From NCBI RefSeq assembly GCF_018139145.2, contig NC_059471.1, forward strand, positions 87,318,520 through 87,382,519: a DNA stretch of 64,000 nt, read 5' to 3'. Source of the stretch: Gymnogyps californianus. Its lineage: Eukaryota; Chordata; Aves; Accipitriformes; Cathartidae. Positions within the stretch are counted from its first letter, which is position 1; every line of letters begins with the position of its first letter. This document shows, in pieces, positions 1 to 13,800 of this stretch. The notes under the pieces are model-generated. The model was not told the DNA's origin. It worked only from the letters and a program-made list of their open reading frames with translations, and ran no database searches. Position numbers and translations under genes: made by a program.

Positions 1-3000
1 CTGTATTTTTGCAGTAACCTTCACATTTACTTAAGATGTATTCTTTTCTTAAGATGTTGCAAGCAGTAATGAGAGAGCATGTTTGTTTATTTGTTGTGTT
101 AGTTTACTTACCTCTCCAGTGCTGTCACAGGCTGGGTGGGCCTCTTGAAGTTCACCTCTGTGGAGTGGCAGGCCCGTGCTTCTCATTTTCAATCATTTCA
201 ACCCAGGCATGTCTGCACAGGTCCCAGTAAGAGAGAGTAAATCCTCCAGTCAATCCAGCGTGAGTTGGTCCCTTTGGGGACTGTTAAAAGTCACACAAAG
301 TGCAAGAAAGGAAAAACAAACTATCAGAAACTGCCAGTAGGCTGCTCTTTCTTCTGGAGACACCCTGAAAGTCTAACTTATCATCACTCCTGGAAACATA
401 TAGAGGTTTCAGGATAGCAGTTCTGATGGGCCACTCTGCCATCTCTCCATGGACAGGAGGGATAGGAGCAGCCTGGTTCTTGCACAAAGCCTGGCTCTGA
501 GGCTATGCTCCAGAAGCCTGCTCACTCACCTAAGTGGCTGCTTACTAATCTGAGCTCTTCCTTTCAGTGGCTCTGTGCCACTTTCCTCTGTCTCTGTGTC
601 TTGTTCAATCTACAGTGCACAAAATAAATTGCACTTAGAAGTTTTAATGCAATTTAGTAAGACAAGATATTTACTTTTCAAAACCGCTTCTATTTATGTA
701 TCAGAGTTGCAGTGCTGTCTTATTATCTAAAGCAACAACAAATGCATCTATGGTGATTTCAAAAATAGCTTGTGAAAAACATTTCAAGTTTGATACTTTA
801 TATATTCATGTCGACTAAAACTGCTTGGGACAATCTTTTAGCATAGTACCCCTCCTGGAGATGTAGGCAAGAAATTTAAAAAACCAAAGTTTCTGAATTA
901 ACATACAAAAGTTACATCTGCTATAATGAGGCTGGCAGGTTGTTCCTGGTTATTTAATGTGCTACCAAAACATGATGTTTTATCAAAGGAAACTAAATCT
1001 AGTTTATTTTACTTTACACAATCACTGAAAGCCACAATTATACTAAGTAGAACTTCAGTCTATGTTTGACCTCATCATCAAAAAGAGGGTGGAGAAGACA
1101 TCGGTCATGGTTTTAGCAAAACAGACACACTAGTACACTGTAAAGACCCTGGTTATCTTATATGGGAGAGATAGTACTAGAAGTGTTTAAAAATAATTCA
1201 TGGGTCCATTTCTCCATGTGCTGGAATTCTACTGAATAAGGGTTGATTTGGGTATGTACAGGTGCTTTGAATCAAGACTTTAAGCAAACTGGATGAGAAT
1301 GGTGACCCAGCACATCTTAGATTACCTGTGGACAAAGGTAATAGTTAAGTTGGGCCACTCTCTGAAGAAAAAGTTGTTCAGTGGATCCATTTCATTCTCC
1401 TATAATCCTAATGTATGGATTACATTCTGATAAGCAAGTGCCATACATACAGTTATTGGGAGGGGGTTTGCTGGGGTTTTGTTTGTTTGTTTAGCAAGAG
1501 AGAACACAGAAGGACACAGAATGTTTTTTATGTGTTGGATTTTTACTCTGGAGTATTTGTGATGTTTCTTCTATTTCTATTTTTGTAAAAATTGAAAGGA
1601 AGCCTTTCCCTAAAATTAATTTTTTCTACTTCTCATTCTAATTAGCCCCTCAGAATGTAACATATTCTTTAATACAGAATTCATCAATATAATTATAGGG
1701 CATATTGACTGGGGTATAAAACAGAACACTCTTAAAGATTGGATGGATACTACTATTTATTTATATACTATGCATTTTAAATCTGTATCAGATGGAAAAA
1801 GTAATGTCTAACACTGGAAAGTGTTATACGTAGCTTTTACTTGAAAATTGCCAGAAGAATTCCATAATTATAATCAGTCATTGTTCTGATTTTTTTTAAT
1901 GAGAATTTTTTTATATCAGCAGACTTCCATAGCATGTTCTGATAATGCATGATATGACATGAAAATGGCTAACTTCTTAGCATGTGGGATGTTACACGCT
2001 CTTTGCTAACTCACGAAATTAAAACCAGCTTGCTTCCATACAAGTTAAATGAAAGAGACTTCACTAGAAAAAGTATAGACAAACTTGCAGATTAGTCAGC
2101 CCAAATTTATAAGCCACAGTGGAAAATGTGTTAACTCACCCTTTTTATTTAGACTGAAACAAGCAACTGTATTGACAGTTATTTTTTTCAGTGATGATGA
2201 TTCTGCGTTTGTGTATATGTGTGTGTATACATGCGTACCTACATATAATAGATACATACACAGCCACAGTCTGTATTGCAGCTTTTTAGGGATAATTTAC
2301 AGCAGTCCTCCATACTCTGCAGTGTAGGCTTTTTTTTCTTTTTCCTTCTCTCTATGAATTCCGTGGCTTTCTCTGGGTTTTAAAATTGCAACTATGTTTT
2401 TCTCCCATCACAGATCTAACTTCTTTATTAACAGAAGACAAGTGATGGACATAATGTAACCACAGCTGCATGAGTTCTGTTCAGCTGATGTTTAAAATAT
2501 GTTTCTTGCTTTCTGTGAGGCCTCAGCTACAGGCATGGTAAACACAGATTTTTCAGGGCAACTAAAAGAGGTCAGCCTTAGAATCCATCACTCTCTAAAT
2601 GCTGCTATTTGTGCTGTTCTGGATGATAACTGGGATGAGTGAGACTGTGTAGAGCATACTGAAGAAATAATGTTTTCAGGACGGATCTCCCCATGGCAGT
2701 CAGGGTGTTTCAGCTTTCATGAAATAAGGATATATTTTTGTTCAGTTTAGAACATCAACAACCCAATTTTTCCCAATAGTTTCCTATACATTTTACACGA
2801 TGGCAAAGGGTGACCTGTAGCAAATATTTTTTTAAATAAACTCTGTATGTCTTCTATCTGAAAGATCTGAATTTGTATCTGGATATCACTTATGACAGAT
2901 GAAGAAGGGTTATAAAGGTTTATGTAGCCTAGTCTGTATTTAATTGTTTTAAAAATATGCGAGTTAAACTCTATAAATAAATAGTTATTTGTAAAATATG

Positions 3001-4184
3001 CATTCTACACACCTGCATTCAGACCAGCTCCCACAACCAGCCTTGCCTCAGCTTTGTTCTTGTGACCTTGTGAGTAAGGAAGCTGAATCTAACTCAGGTA
3101 CGATCCAATATTAGCAGTTACTTTATACCTTCTTTATCCTGAATTTCGTGTAACACTATATATAGATTAGTTATTTAATGTGGCTGAGTTATCTGGGGTA
3201 CATATCCTCTATTAATGCAGCATTTGGGAAGCATTGTACTAGGGACTGCCAGAAAACGGCAGCTCTGTGACTCTTGTTCCTTGGACTCATCCACTACGTT
3301 CATGTGAAGAGCAGATGGCAGCGACTAAGGGCAGTGAAGAACCTCAGTTTATGGCAGCTTTATGAAACCTTCACGCTGCTGACCCAGTGTGAAAGGACAG
3401 GAACAAAGAGCAGGATATGACACTGCAATTCCATTCATTCCATTTACATTGGCATGAAATGTGAAAAGAACTTGTAATTAACATTTCAGAGCATGCAGAT
3501 ATGTTTTCCAGCCCTTCACTGAATCATTCAGTGACTGGTGATCAAACTTTTTGGTTTTTTAAACACTTACTTTGTCATTCCATTGATAAATACGTGCTGA
3601 AAAAGTGGTATGGGTAGTTGTAGCTTATTTAGTAAAATGGACTTGGATGTTTCTCACCTCTAGATGTTCATCTTGGGTTGGTTTTTGCAGCATCATAGTG
3701 TAATTGACCTTCACTTGATACTCATTTGAAAGTTTGGAGGATATTTCCAAGCCATCACTAGGGAAATCTAGTTTCTTCCTTCCCAAGTTGTTTGTTAATA
3801 TTTTAAATTCCTCTTTTCCTTACATAACTTTGCTTTTAGGTTTCATATGCTCAGATGATCTTATCTAAAGCCTGTCAATGGAATATGTATTGTTTTGAAA
3901 TTCACTGTGGGGTTGTCTTCCTCTACATAGCCTTAGTTTTCACACTGACTCACAGCTGTGGAATGTTAGATTTCTAGACCCTTTGTTCCCACTATGCATT
4001 GTTCATGATCATGGTTTTTTTTTAAAAAAAAAAAAAAAAGAAAAAAGCTTCATTTTGAAAATGTCAGCTAACAAATATATGGAACACTTTGAATAATGTA
4101 TTGTGTTTTTGTTTTGCTTTTTTTCTCTATTTAATCAACCAAACAATAAGTATTGTTTTCTATGTATGATAAATGTATCCTGCA

Positions 4185-4220
4185 AATAAATTCATTGTTT
4201 GATTGTTAATGTGCTTAAAT
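4185..4220 (+). terminator. candidate poly(A) site, + strand
   Basis: AATAAA at 4185-4190, followed within 30 nt by a GT-rich stretch (TTGTTTGATTGTTAATGTG). In vertebrates the + strand gene upstream of SMS is usually MBTPS2, so this could end a 3'UTR that starts before the window. I find no MBTPS2 coding sequence here, and isolated AATAAA hexamers are common in AT-rich DNA. Confidence 0.2.
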
Positions 4221-7010
4221 CTGTTTTTAAAAATGAGTGACATAATTCCTTATTTGTGGCAATTACCATATTCTCTCATATATTCTCATACTCTTCATAT
4301 GTAATTTATATTCTCTCTTTGGGTACTGACAAGGTACCACAGGGTACCACTATCCTTTTCAGTATCTGACCACCTCCTAAAATTAATAATAACTATCACT
4401 TTACTTTCCCTTATTTACCAGGTTACCACAGTAATAGTTTGAGTTATAATAGAAGTACCTCCAGACAGACACCTACACGTTGTTCTAGAGTAAAGCTAGC
4501 TTTATTTTAATGTGACCAAGGTGCATAGTGGCTGCCTTATAGGAGCAAATGCCTTTCTCTTGGCTTAGTTCCTGTGTAATTCTTCTCTTATGGAGTTACG
4601 GACTATCGTTCGCTTGGTTTGTAGTGAAATATTTGACACGGGATGCCATAGTCAAGGTAAGTGAAACCACCTCTCTGGGTGTTAAGGCCAGTCCTATGTG
4701 AAGAACTTAGAGAGTCAGATCTTCGAATGACGTTAAGGTGATGTTATGTATCACAACCTTTGATTTGTATATACAGGCCAGCCCAGAGCTGGGCACATAT
4801 CCTGGCTAGTTCTAAACAAGTTTACTTAGGTATCCAGATGCTATTTGGGGCTGCGTTAGCATGGTGTAACCAGGTTGTTTAGCTTTATTTGAGAATGAAG
4901 CTTTATTGCTCTGTTTCTTGAGCAGGCTCATCTAGAGTTAGCCAGGTTATTTGTACTGAGAACTAAATTGTCCTTTGTTGCTTATTGGACAAGCTGTTAC
5001 TTTATACAAGCAGAGCTGTTTCAGCAAGCATGGCTTTGTTCCCAGATAAAAGATTACCATGAGAAACAGGCACACAGCACAGATTGGACACATTGGTAGG
5101 ATTTCCCAGCTAGGTCGCAATGAAATTTTCTGAATAGTTGCATGAGGAGATGGCTTTTTTCCCCCTCTTTTTCTTACCCATGTTAAAGGTAGAGACAGTA
5201 GTTTATTTTCTTCTGAAGCATTTAAGCTTCTAGGAAGGTCCTGAGGTTTTTCAGTTGATGTTGAAAATGTTATCCCTTATTCTGATTATGTATGTTCTGT
5301 AGTCTAGAATAAAATCAGTGATGTCTTAATGTCATCTTGAGGAATGTTGCCTTAATCCCTAATATAATTTCAGGGTAAGATTTAAAAAGAAATAGTGTAT
5401 CTATGAGTCTTACTGCTGGTAACTTTATAAAGAAGGCTTAATATAATTCTTCCTCTGATCATACCAGTTTGAATCACCAAGCAGAAGCATTCCTAAACAT
5501 CTTTAGTAGATCTGCATGCATTGAACTCACTGACTTAAATCTTTTTTTAAGATTTTTATGAGCTTTTGATGTGAACTACCCAATGAAATACAATTTAAGG
5601 TTTGATTCTAATCTTATGGTGGTAAGCTGGGAGAATCCACAACATTCATGAGGTCTAAGCAGCAGTCACCCAGACTTCTACTAACTTTTTTCCCCTTTTT
5701 TTACCTCAGACAGATGTGGGTCTGGTGTTTACTTTGATGCTTTTAAGGCTCCAGTGTTGTTGAAACAGAATTGGATGTTCGTACCAATTGTGTATCTTAT
5801 TCTTTACGTTTCTCATTAATTCTACCTCTTTTCAGTTCTTTGTAAATATAGTAGTGGCTGAATGCTATGTAACCGCCAGTTCTGACAGTCTTGAAAACAC
5901 ATGGTCATACATCCTTTTTCATTTCCTCTGAAAGGAATCTTTCAAACCAAAAAGAAATACTTTTTTTTTGTTGTTGTTAAATGTCATCCTTTTTACTTGC
6001 TATTGTATTATGAAAGTCTCTGTATCTTTTTCCCTTTCACAACTCTGTGAGGATCTCTATTAAAATATTACCAGATATTTTTTAAAGTGTAAATTCCTCT
6101 AAGCCTACTGAATTTGATTCAGTTACCCACATAGGCATCTGGTGTGGTCTGAGATATCCTAAGGTGTTCTTAGGTTAATAACCTGACTTGGAACAACGTT
6201 TCAAAACTCATCCCCCACTTGTCTCCTTTTGTCTCCTGTTGGTTTAGGTCTTAGGGTTTCTAAGACCTACGCATGGGGCTGACAGATGTGGGTGAGGCCC
6301 TATAGGAGATCAAAGACATTCTGGACCAGCAGCTGGATACTAGGAGGGGTACCTGAGGGCATTTTGTATCACGCCAGATGGTTATATGTGGGCAACAAAT
6401 CAAGCCAGACTGACTCCTTTTCTTTTTGCATTTCTTTTCTTTTTGACTCATGAATTCAAGTGGAATGAGGCTTTTTGAGTGAGTTTTATGTGACATAAAA
6501 ATATATCTAAGCTTTTCTGTTTGTGCATAATAGCGCTATACAGGCTGTTTTATAAAAGTTAGGCTAGCAAAATGCATGCATTCTCCTCTTGCTCTTGGAT
6601 CTTAGGTCTGGAAGCAGCAGAAATGAGTATTGCTGTCTTACCTACAGCAAGAAAAAGGAAGGCTTATTTTATAAGGAAAATACCATCTGTCTCCAGATGT
6701 GGAGCGGTGGTAGCAGCAGTGTACAGATTTACAGAAAGCGATGAAGAGGCACCAGGTGGAGACAAGGCTGCATGAGGGGACTATGATCATCTTGGCCAAC
6801 TGCCACAATTGTGTACTTGACTCTTTTTTTCCTTGCAGGAGAAAAGAAGTGGTGAGACTTACAGTTAGGAATGGGATAAAATCAGGGAAGGGCCATGATA
6901 GAGAGAGGTGGCTTGTTCATTTACAGAATCTTTAATTAAGAAAGAGAGCATGTATACTTTACGAGTGGAGATATAAGTGCTGTTTAGTAACTCCACGATA
7001 AGCATTTTTA

Positions 7011-7111
7011 CTACTTTTTTTTCCTTGAAGCATTTATAGAGCTGACCTGCAAATAAAACTCTACTTTTTTTTTCCTTGAAGCATTTATAGAGCTGACCTG
7101 CAAATAAAACT
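7011..7111. repeat. 50-bp tandem duplication
   Basis: Two head-to-tail copies, 7011-7060 and 7061-7111, each running CTAC, a T run, CCTTGAAGCATTTATAGAGC, then TGACCTGCAAATAAAACT. The copies differ only by one T in the T run (8 versus 9). Each contains an AATAAA hexamer. The near-identity suggests a recent event. Confidence 0.95.
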
Positions 7112-8769
7112 AACTTCCATCATTGGTAGAAACATCCCATGTAGTAAGATCAGAGAGGCAATAAAAGCCTGTCCTTCTAGATAACAGGTCAGGGCATTTA
7201 GACCTCAGAGTTGTATCCCTCTCCCTGTTGAAGGATCAGGCCCGATCTTACTTTCAGTTAGTCTGGATGTGAAGTCAGAACTTTTCTCCTGTTTCCACAT
7301 TCCCTCTTCAGGACGAGTTGATCTCACAGATGCAATTATTAAGAAAAAATAATCAATCCGTTTTTATAATGTTTTGCCCCTTGGCTTTGTTTTCATTCCT
7401 GCAGCTATTTGAATAAATAGCAGAAACTAGGCCAAACCACCTGTATCTATCATCGCTGCAAAATCAACAAAGCCAGATTATGAACATGCATTATAAACCA
7501 CAAATTCCTGGGTACTTACCACTGTTTATACCAACAAGTTTTTGTTTTTTTTTTTCACTGCAACTGTTTACGGCTCTTTATTAGATGATTGAGTTTATTC
7601 CCTGGAGATGTGCTGCAAGGCGCTTGCAACGCTCAACGTGCTGCAGCGCTGAAGGAAAAAATGGCCAAAACAAAACTTGTATAGTATGCTTTTTACAACT
7701 AGACAAAATTCACTGTTTCATTTACTGGACCAGTACGGCTAAGTTATTATTTTGTCATATATGAAGGCCCTGGTTATTTTTCCAGCATTTATCTTCAAAG
7801 TTACTCCTAAGGAGAGCACTTCAGTAGTTAACCTAACTGGCCTCTGCATACCACTTTAACTGCGATTAAATGTAACTGAATCAGAAGTTAAAATATTACT
7901 GAAATAGTTGTGAAAACTTTAGCATATTATCAAGCAGTGTTTTTTCATAAACATGCAGAAACCTGTTGTTCACCTGAGACTTTACCTAACTGGGAACTGC
8001 ACAATTTTTTTAACCTTTATTTTTTTATCTTGACATGAAAAATACCAAAAGCAATTCTGAAGAAAACATCTCAGCTTTCACTTACAGGGTTATGTAGAGG
8101 GGCTCACTTCTAGCATGTGCAAATGATGGTGTAAAAATTAAACTATATCATTTAACAACATGATATTAAATGTGACACAAAATGTGATAAATCACTCTGT
8201 TCTTATATATGTGATCCTCCAGTTCATTTCTTGTGCTCTATACTAAGTCAAATGCAATTGCAATGCAGATTATTTGCATGAGCTTTTATAGCTGTACAGT
8301 GTACCTGAAGACATTAAGGTTGCAGCCAAACCAGTTCATCATAGTAACAAGGAAAAAAAAATCTAGATAGTGAATGTAGCTGATTAAGGAGTCATGAAAC
8401 CAAACTTGCCATACTCTGATGTAAAATAGCAAAGAGAATCCAGAAAATGAATGGTCATGCGGGTTTAAAAAATAATATTTTTTATTATTAATTACAAATA
8501 AATAAGTAAATAACTTGAAAAAATGCCCCTTAAATAAAGGCACTCTTCTAGATCAAAAGGGTGCTTTGAAATGCAAAACAAACCTCTTTTCTTCTGCCAG
8601 GCGTTTGTGTATACACACAGATGCTAATTTGAGAAGCACTTGGTTAACTTCCGCTGACCTGAACCATCATCAGTTTAGATGATAAAAATAATGATTGTTA
8701 GTGGCCTTAGAAAGCTGTGAAACATATAGGCTGTAGCTGCAGTGAAGGAAACTGAAATGGCATTGTCAG

Positions 8770-9190
8770 ATCCATAAATCGGAGCTTGCGGTGAAGAAAA
8801 GCGGTTCAGCAGCTCCGTATGGGCCTAGGATGTGAGACCACCCCGCGGGATAGATAGGCCGCTGTGCTATGCCTTCCCTGTGTGACCTGCAGCAGTCTGT
8901 TAGGGCCAGACTCAGAAAGGGACCTACAGTCCTAAGGAGGGACTTAGGCCAGTGGTGCTCACTAAGCTCTACTATTAGGGCCTCGCTTACCCTGAGGTCA
9001 ACAGGCCCCCAGAACGAGCTCAGATTTTTACTCAAAATAGCCCTGAAGTCTTCTTCTGCACATGCCCAACCCCGCCGCAGCAGAAGAGCTCACGCACAAC
9101 GTCCAGGCTGGGGTCCGGCAATGACGAATGCCGTTCCTCTTGCCCGAGAGGCTCAGTCGAGCACTTGGTCTCAGCGTGGAAGTTTTAAAT
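8770..9190. promoter_or_regulatory. isolated CpG-richer patch in the 5' flank
   Basis: Roughly 15-20 CpG dinucleotides within about 420 bp, including CCCCGCGGG, GCCGCAGCAG and GCCCGAGAGG, in surroundings that are AT-rich and CpG-poor. An open frame of 248 codons starts at 8869 on the + strand, the longest outside the CpG island. It matches no family I know and has no codon or domain signal I can defend. It may be an orphan CpG-rich enhancer, an unannotated exon, or an inserted element. Confidence 0.3.
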
Positions 9191-10779
9191 CAAGCATCCC
9201 ACAAAATGCAGCAGGGGTTACTTCTGTCTTTGAAATGCTGTGTGCATGGGTGGGAGCAGGACACGGCAGATGGGAAACAGTCCGGGTAAAATCCAATGTC
9301 TGTTTAGTGAACCACTGTCCAGACTATTTGTATAATACTATAGGTGAATTCGAGGTCTTGGCCAGGACCTACTTACAATCTCCAGGACAGAGACAAGATG
9401 CTTCCAGGAATGTTTTAAATTGTATCTTTTGGTTGTTGGGGTTTTTTAATCTTTGCTGTATTTGTTTTGGAGCAGAAAGAGTTTGGTATCCAGGGCCATT
9501 AATGTCATGTAGCAGTCTGTGTGGGGATGCTTCCTCTACAGATGTGTACAAACCTTCTAAGAATGAGGTCTTTTCTTGTTGGAGAGGAATGTTAAAGAGA
9601 TACTGTCAATTTTAAGCTTTAGGGAAAAAAAGACTATTATTTTAAAGAATAGAAGTGCTTTAATATTGAAATAGCTCTTCTGCTTTTCTACAGTATTTGC
9701 TGACATACCTTTTCTATGTTTAAAAACCCATAAATCTAACTTTCTTCGCAGCCTTGGAAGCGTACAGCTTTGGCCATGGAAGCTTATGAACAAAGGAGCT
9801 TTGAAATGAGCTGTCTCCTCTTCAACCGCTCCAAATGTTTGACCTTGATGTATCATTGAGAAGAAACTGGCAAGCTTGTTGCTGATAAAAGCTTGCTGTT
9901 CTCCAGCCATAAGGAAAGTCATCTGTTTTAAGAACAGTTTAAATTATTAGCCAGTTGGGCATCTGAAATTAGAAATTTCTGCTGGGGCATCCCAGGTTTT
10001 GGAATGCTGTCCTATGAAATCTAACACTGCAGCAAGACAATTAGACCTGATACCAGAAAATCGTAGGTCCAAATTAAACGGAGTCCATGAAATAAGTAAG
10101 CCCTGAATATGACATTCACATGAAAACAGAGCCAAATTATGCATGAGTAATAAGTCTGTTATCAATATGAAAGTATAAAGGACTCCTTTCTTCCATCCTT
10201 ATTCACTACAGACGTGATCTGGCTACACTGACGTCAGTGGGAAACATCCTGCCCCTATATGGAGTGAAATATCAAGTATTAAAGTAATAGTAGAATAAAG
10301 TGACATAGCCTAAAGAACAGTGACAGAACTGGACCTGCTGAGGTAGGAAAACAGTTTTCTTGCCCCAGTTTCTTCAATCTATAGAATGAAGCAAGGGGTT
10401 TCCCTTGTTACAGTTAATGCATTTTGCAAAGCTCCTTACTCGCATAGTGTAAGACATAGGCCTATTCTTCTAAGCACATCTTGTACAAGTTATTTTGTCT
10501 TGAAGTGTAAGGATGTAGCAATCAAATGGAATTTGGAAGTTTTCTCTGCTTTGGACTGTAACAAGCTTTCAAGGCTGCCGGTTGATTGAACAGGGTGCTG
10601 CTTATGAGGGGAGGAATTCAGGGATTCAACCCCACCTAGCTTGAGTCACTTGCTTTAGGCATTTGGATAGTCATCTTTTCCTCTCTCTACAGTCAATAAA
10701 GGAAGAGATACCACCACAGATAGCCATCTGAGAAGCGATCACGCTGTGGGGCTGTTTCTCACCCAACATACTATAGACA

Positions 10780-10810
10780 CAGCCTAGGTACGCAGCCTAG
10801 GTACAGCCTG
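10780..10810. repeat. short tandem repeat of CAGCCTAGGTAC
   Basis: Two perfect 12-bp copies separated by one G (10780-10791 and 10793-10804), followed by a partial third copy. Confidence 0.85.
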
Positions 10811-13800
10811 CTCCACAGCCATGCTGAGGAAGGAATACATTAATAAATAGGATTGCTCAGAGCACCTGGACAGGCCGTATATAGTGTAATGGGATAAAAC
10901 AGTACCCCACAAAACCCATATAAGTAACTTGAAACCAATGAGGATTACGCTGCCTTATTTCTTCTTTCTTTCTTTGGTCCATAGCATGTTAATGAATTAA
11001 AAGCGTTGCATGAATAAACACTGGTTTGTGGCTGATTACCTTACTCAAAAACTCTTTATTCATGCACACCACATTCCTCTAAAGAATGCTTTAGAACAGG
11101 TTAGAAAAATTGTAAGTATTCGTCTGAATCATTCCCAATTTTAAAATACTTTAGTCTAGTAACAGATTATCACTTCTTATATATGCATGTGTCATTAAGA
11201 TCACTGAAACATGATGATGAACAACTTGTAATTGCTAGGTAACTGACATTATCAATCTCTTCTTATTTTTAAAGTAAAAATTACAATAAAATGAGTCAGA
11301 AAAGTAGACAATGATGCTTAAAAATATTGATTATGAAGACAGTGGTTTAGAAATCAACCTAGCTAGGATAGGCTTAGAATAAGCCAAATGTATGCTTAAA
11401 GACAGGGATTCTCAATTACATGTGTGGCCTCAAATGTCCCCTTTCCACCTTCCACACTGTACATCTCTGCTGTAGTTGTAAATAATTAAGTTTTTACCTA
11501 CGGAATTGCTCACTAGCCTTTCCTCTGTCTTTCTGCCAAGATCAAGACTGAAGATTAGAAAGCCAGTTAGAAATACATCTTCCCTGTCAGAGCTGATTAC
11601 CACATTCATTACCAGTTTGACAATGAATTCACAACCTGTATTTCTTCTACCTCCGGCCTTTCCCAGCACCTCCCCCACCTCCCCATCTTGACTTCACCAT
11701 CTCACTAACAAATCCGGAACCACTTTGCAGAGTTATTAGTATCTGCCTGCCTTTGTTTTGTCAGTAAAAACATGTTTTTTAAATGAAAGTGAGAAAAAGT
11801 GAGACTTTCTCAGCTAGCCATTCCAATGCAGTCAGGAGGAAGGAAAGGAGGAGGAAGGCATCTGTGTGTTTTACTCTTGATTTAGCTGAGGACTTAATTA
11901 GCAAATATATTTGTCAACCTTTCTGTTCTTTACATCTCTTTAAAAGAAATGACTGTGGTGATATGATTGAGAAGGACTGTTATAGAATTATGACTCCCTA
12001 CCTAATTATGTTCAGTTTGCCAGCTGTGGCATCTATTTGAAAGGCTGCACTTCTGGCTGGGGATTATTAGCAGCTTATATATACCAGGTTATATACTTTC
12101 ATACAATCCATTGCTTAATGCTTTATCTCCCTTGAGGGCATTAGAGCTGTTCGGGTAAAACCTGGATTCATGTTGAAGGGTAATTTGCTTCAGAAAGAAA
12201 GAGGTTTTTACAGTGAATAAGCATTGCATGCATCATATAAAGATGTGGCCAAGATTCTGGAAAGCGACTACTGAATCTGGGTATGTTTTTAAGATTCCCA
12301 TTCTAAAGGATTTACTTTTCCAATGCAACAGAGCAGAAAATCAAGTCCTTTAAAAAGAGCCAACTTGCACACCAGAAACATTACTTACTACACATTAACA
12401 TTTGTGTTTATATCTATGAAAGTTTGTGATCTACTTCTCACTGAAAGAAAAAAGAAAAAAGTTGGAAAAACTGAAGACAGTTGCCAGTAAGGGCACTGAC
12501 CATATTGTTACATACAATCACACTAGTTTCCTGGACAGCTGAAATACTAGCAGGCTGTTTTAGTGCCCTTGAACCAGTTTCTACTGGTTCATTGCAGTTC
12601 ACAGTAAAGTCTGCAACACAACTGTCATCAAAATCGGCAGCACCTTAATTGTGACACCAAGTAACTACGGCAGATGCTGAGGAAATCTCCACATCTGCCC
12701 AGGCTTGGTTTGGCTTCCAGGAGAACCAGGGAGATGACAGTCCAAGTCGCAGAATATTTCCACCATTAACAAATCGGACTAAGTTTTACAAGGTCTGAAT
12801 TAAACTCTCAGCTCAGCCATGGTAAAACAGGAGCAATAATGTTTTGATGTTTTGCTGATCCCTTTTATTTTCAGTATTTGGATCATAAATTCTCTGGGTA
12901 GAAACTCCCTTTTCTGAGTGCAGCGATGTGAGGATGTAACTCAGTTTGGAGACGGGGGCCTCCGGGTATTGATACAAAGATGGTTTGAGAGTAGTGTGCA
13001 CTGGAAAGACTGGCTTCCAGAAAAGAGATACTAGCTCTTAAACATGATCTCTGTCACACAGTCCAAACCCAAACAGCAGTATGCATTTAGAAAACGAATT
13101 CAGTCAAGAAGTCAGCAACAGTGCAGGCAGAGCAAGAAGAAGAGGTTGTAAACAGCAGAGAAATCAGAAACTGATGGAACGAACATTATACAAAGGACTC
13201 GCAGCAGGAGGGGATGCAAATTACTAGTATCAAGCAGAATAAAGTATGGCTTAGGAAAAGAAGAGGAAAGAAAGAAAGATCTGAGAACAAACAGTGCTTT
13301 ATTCAGAACAGGTTGGGCAAGTGACTGTGCAGTTTGAATGGGAAGAGAGAGAAAGCTCCACTGATTTCTAAATAACAGATAAAGATGCTAAGATGAATGA
13401 AAGATAATAAAGCGAATTAGGTATCAAAGAGCTATAGACAGAAGCAGGGATGGAGTAGCACGCGGCAAATGAAAAACCAAGCTGACGGAGGGGAAATAAT
13501 TGGGAGAGCATTAAAGAAGGAGGCCTCCAGTCAGTGAAGGTGTTAAGTGATGATTACACAAAAGAAAGAACACAGAATGGAACTGAGAAGATGGGATGTT
13601 CCGAGGGGGAATGGGAGAGATGACTGGGGCTTGAAACTGCAGAAGGGATGAAAGGATTAAGGAAAGGTCATATACATAGCCATTGCTTCTCCTTCATTCC
13701 GAGGTATCTCATCTTTTTTGTCTTTTTATCTCCCTGTCTTGTTAGTTAGACAGCACTTTTGTATTTACACCACAGTTGCATTACTTGTTTTTAACATTTG

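Larger units (their letters stand above)
1..8769. other. AT-rich 5' flank, no gene recognised
   Basis: Short open frames of 60-80 codons only, none resembling a known protein and none with a convincing exon structure. The stretch holds scattered AATAAA hexamers (for example near 623, 2836 and 4185), a T8-A16 tract around 4016-4039, an alternating TG/TA stretch near 2214-2233 and the 50-bp duplication at 7011. It may include the 3'UTR of an upstream gene. Confidence 0.5.
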
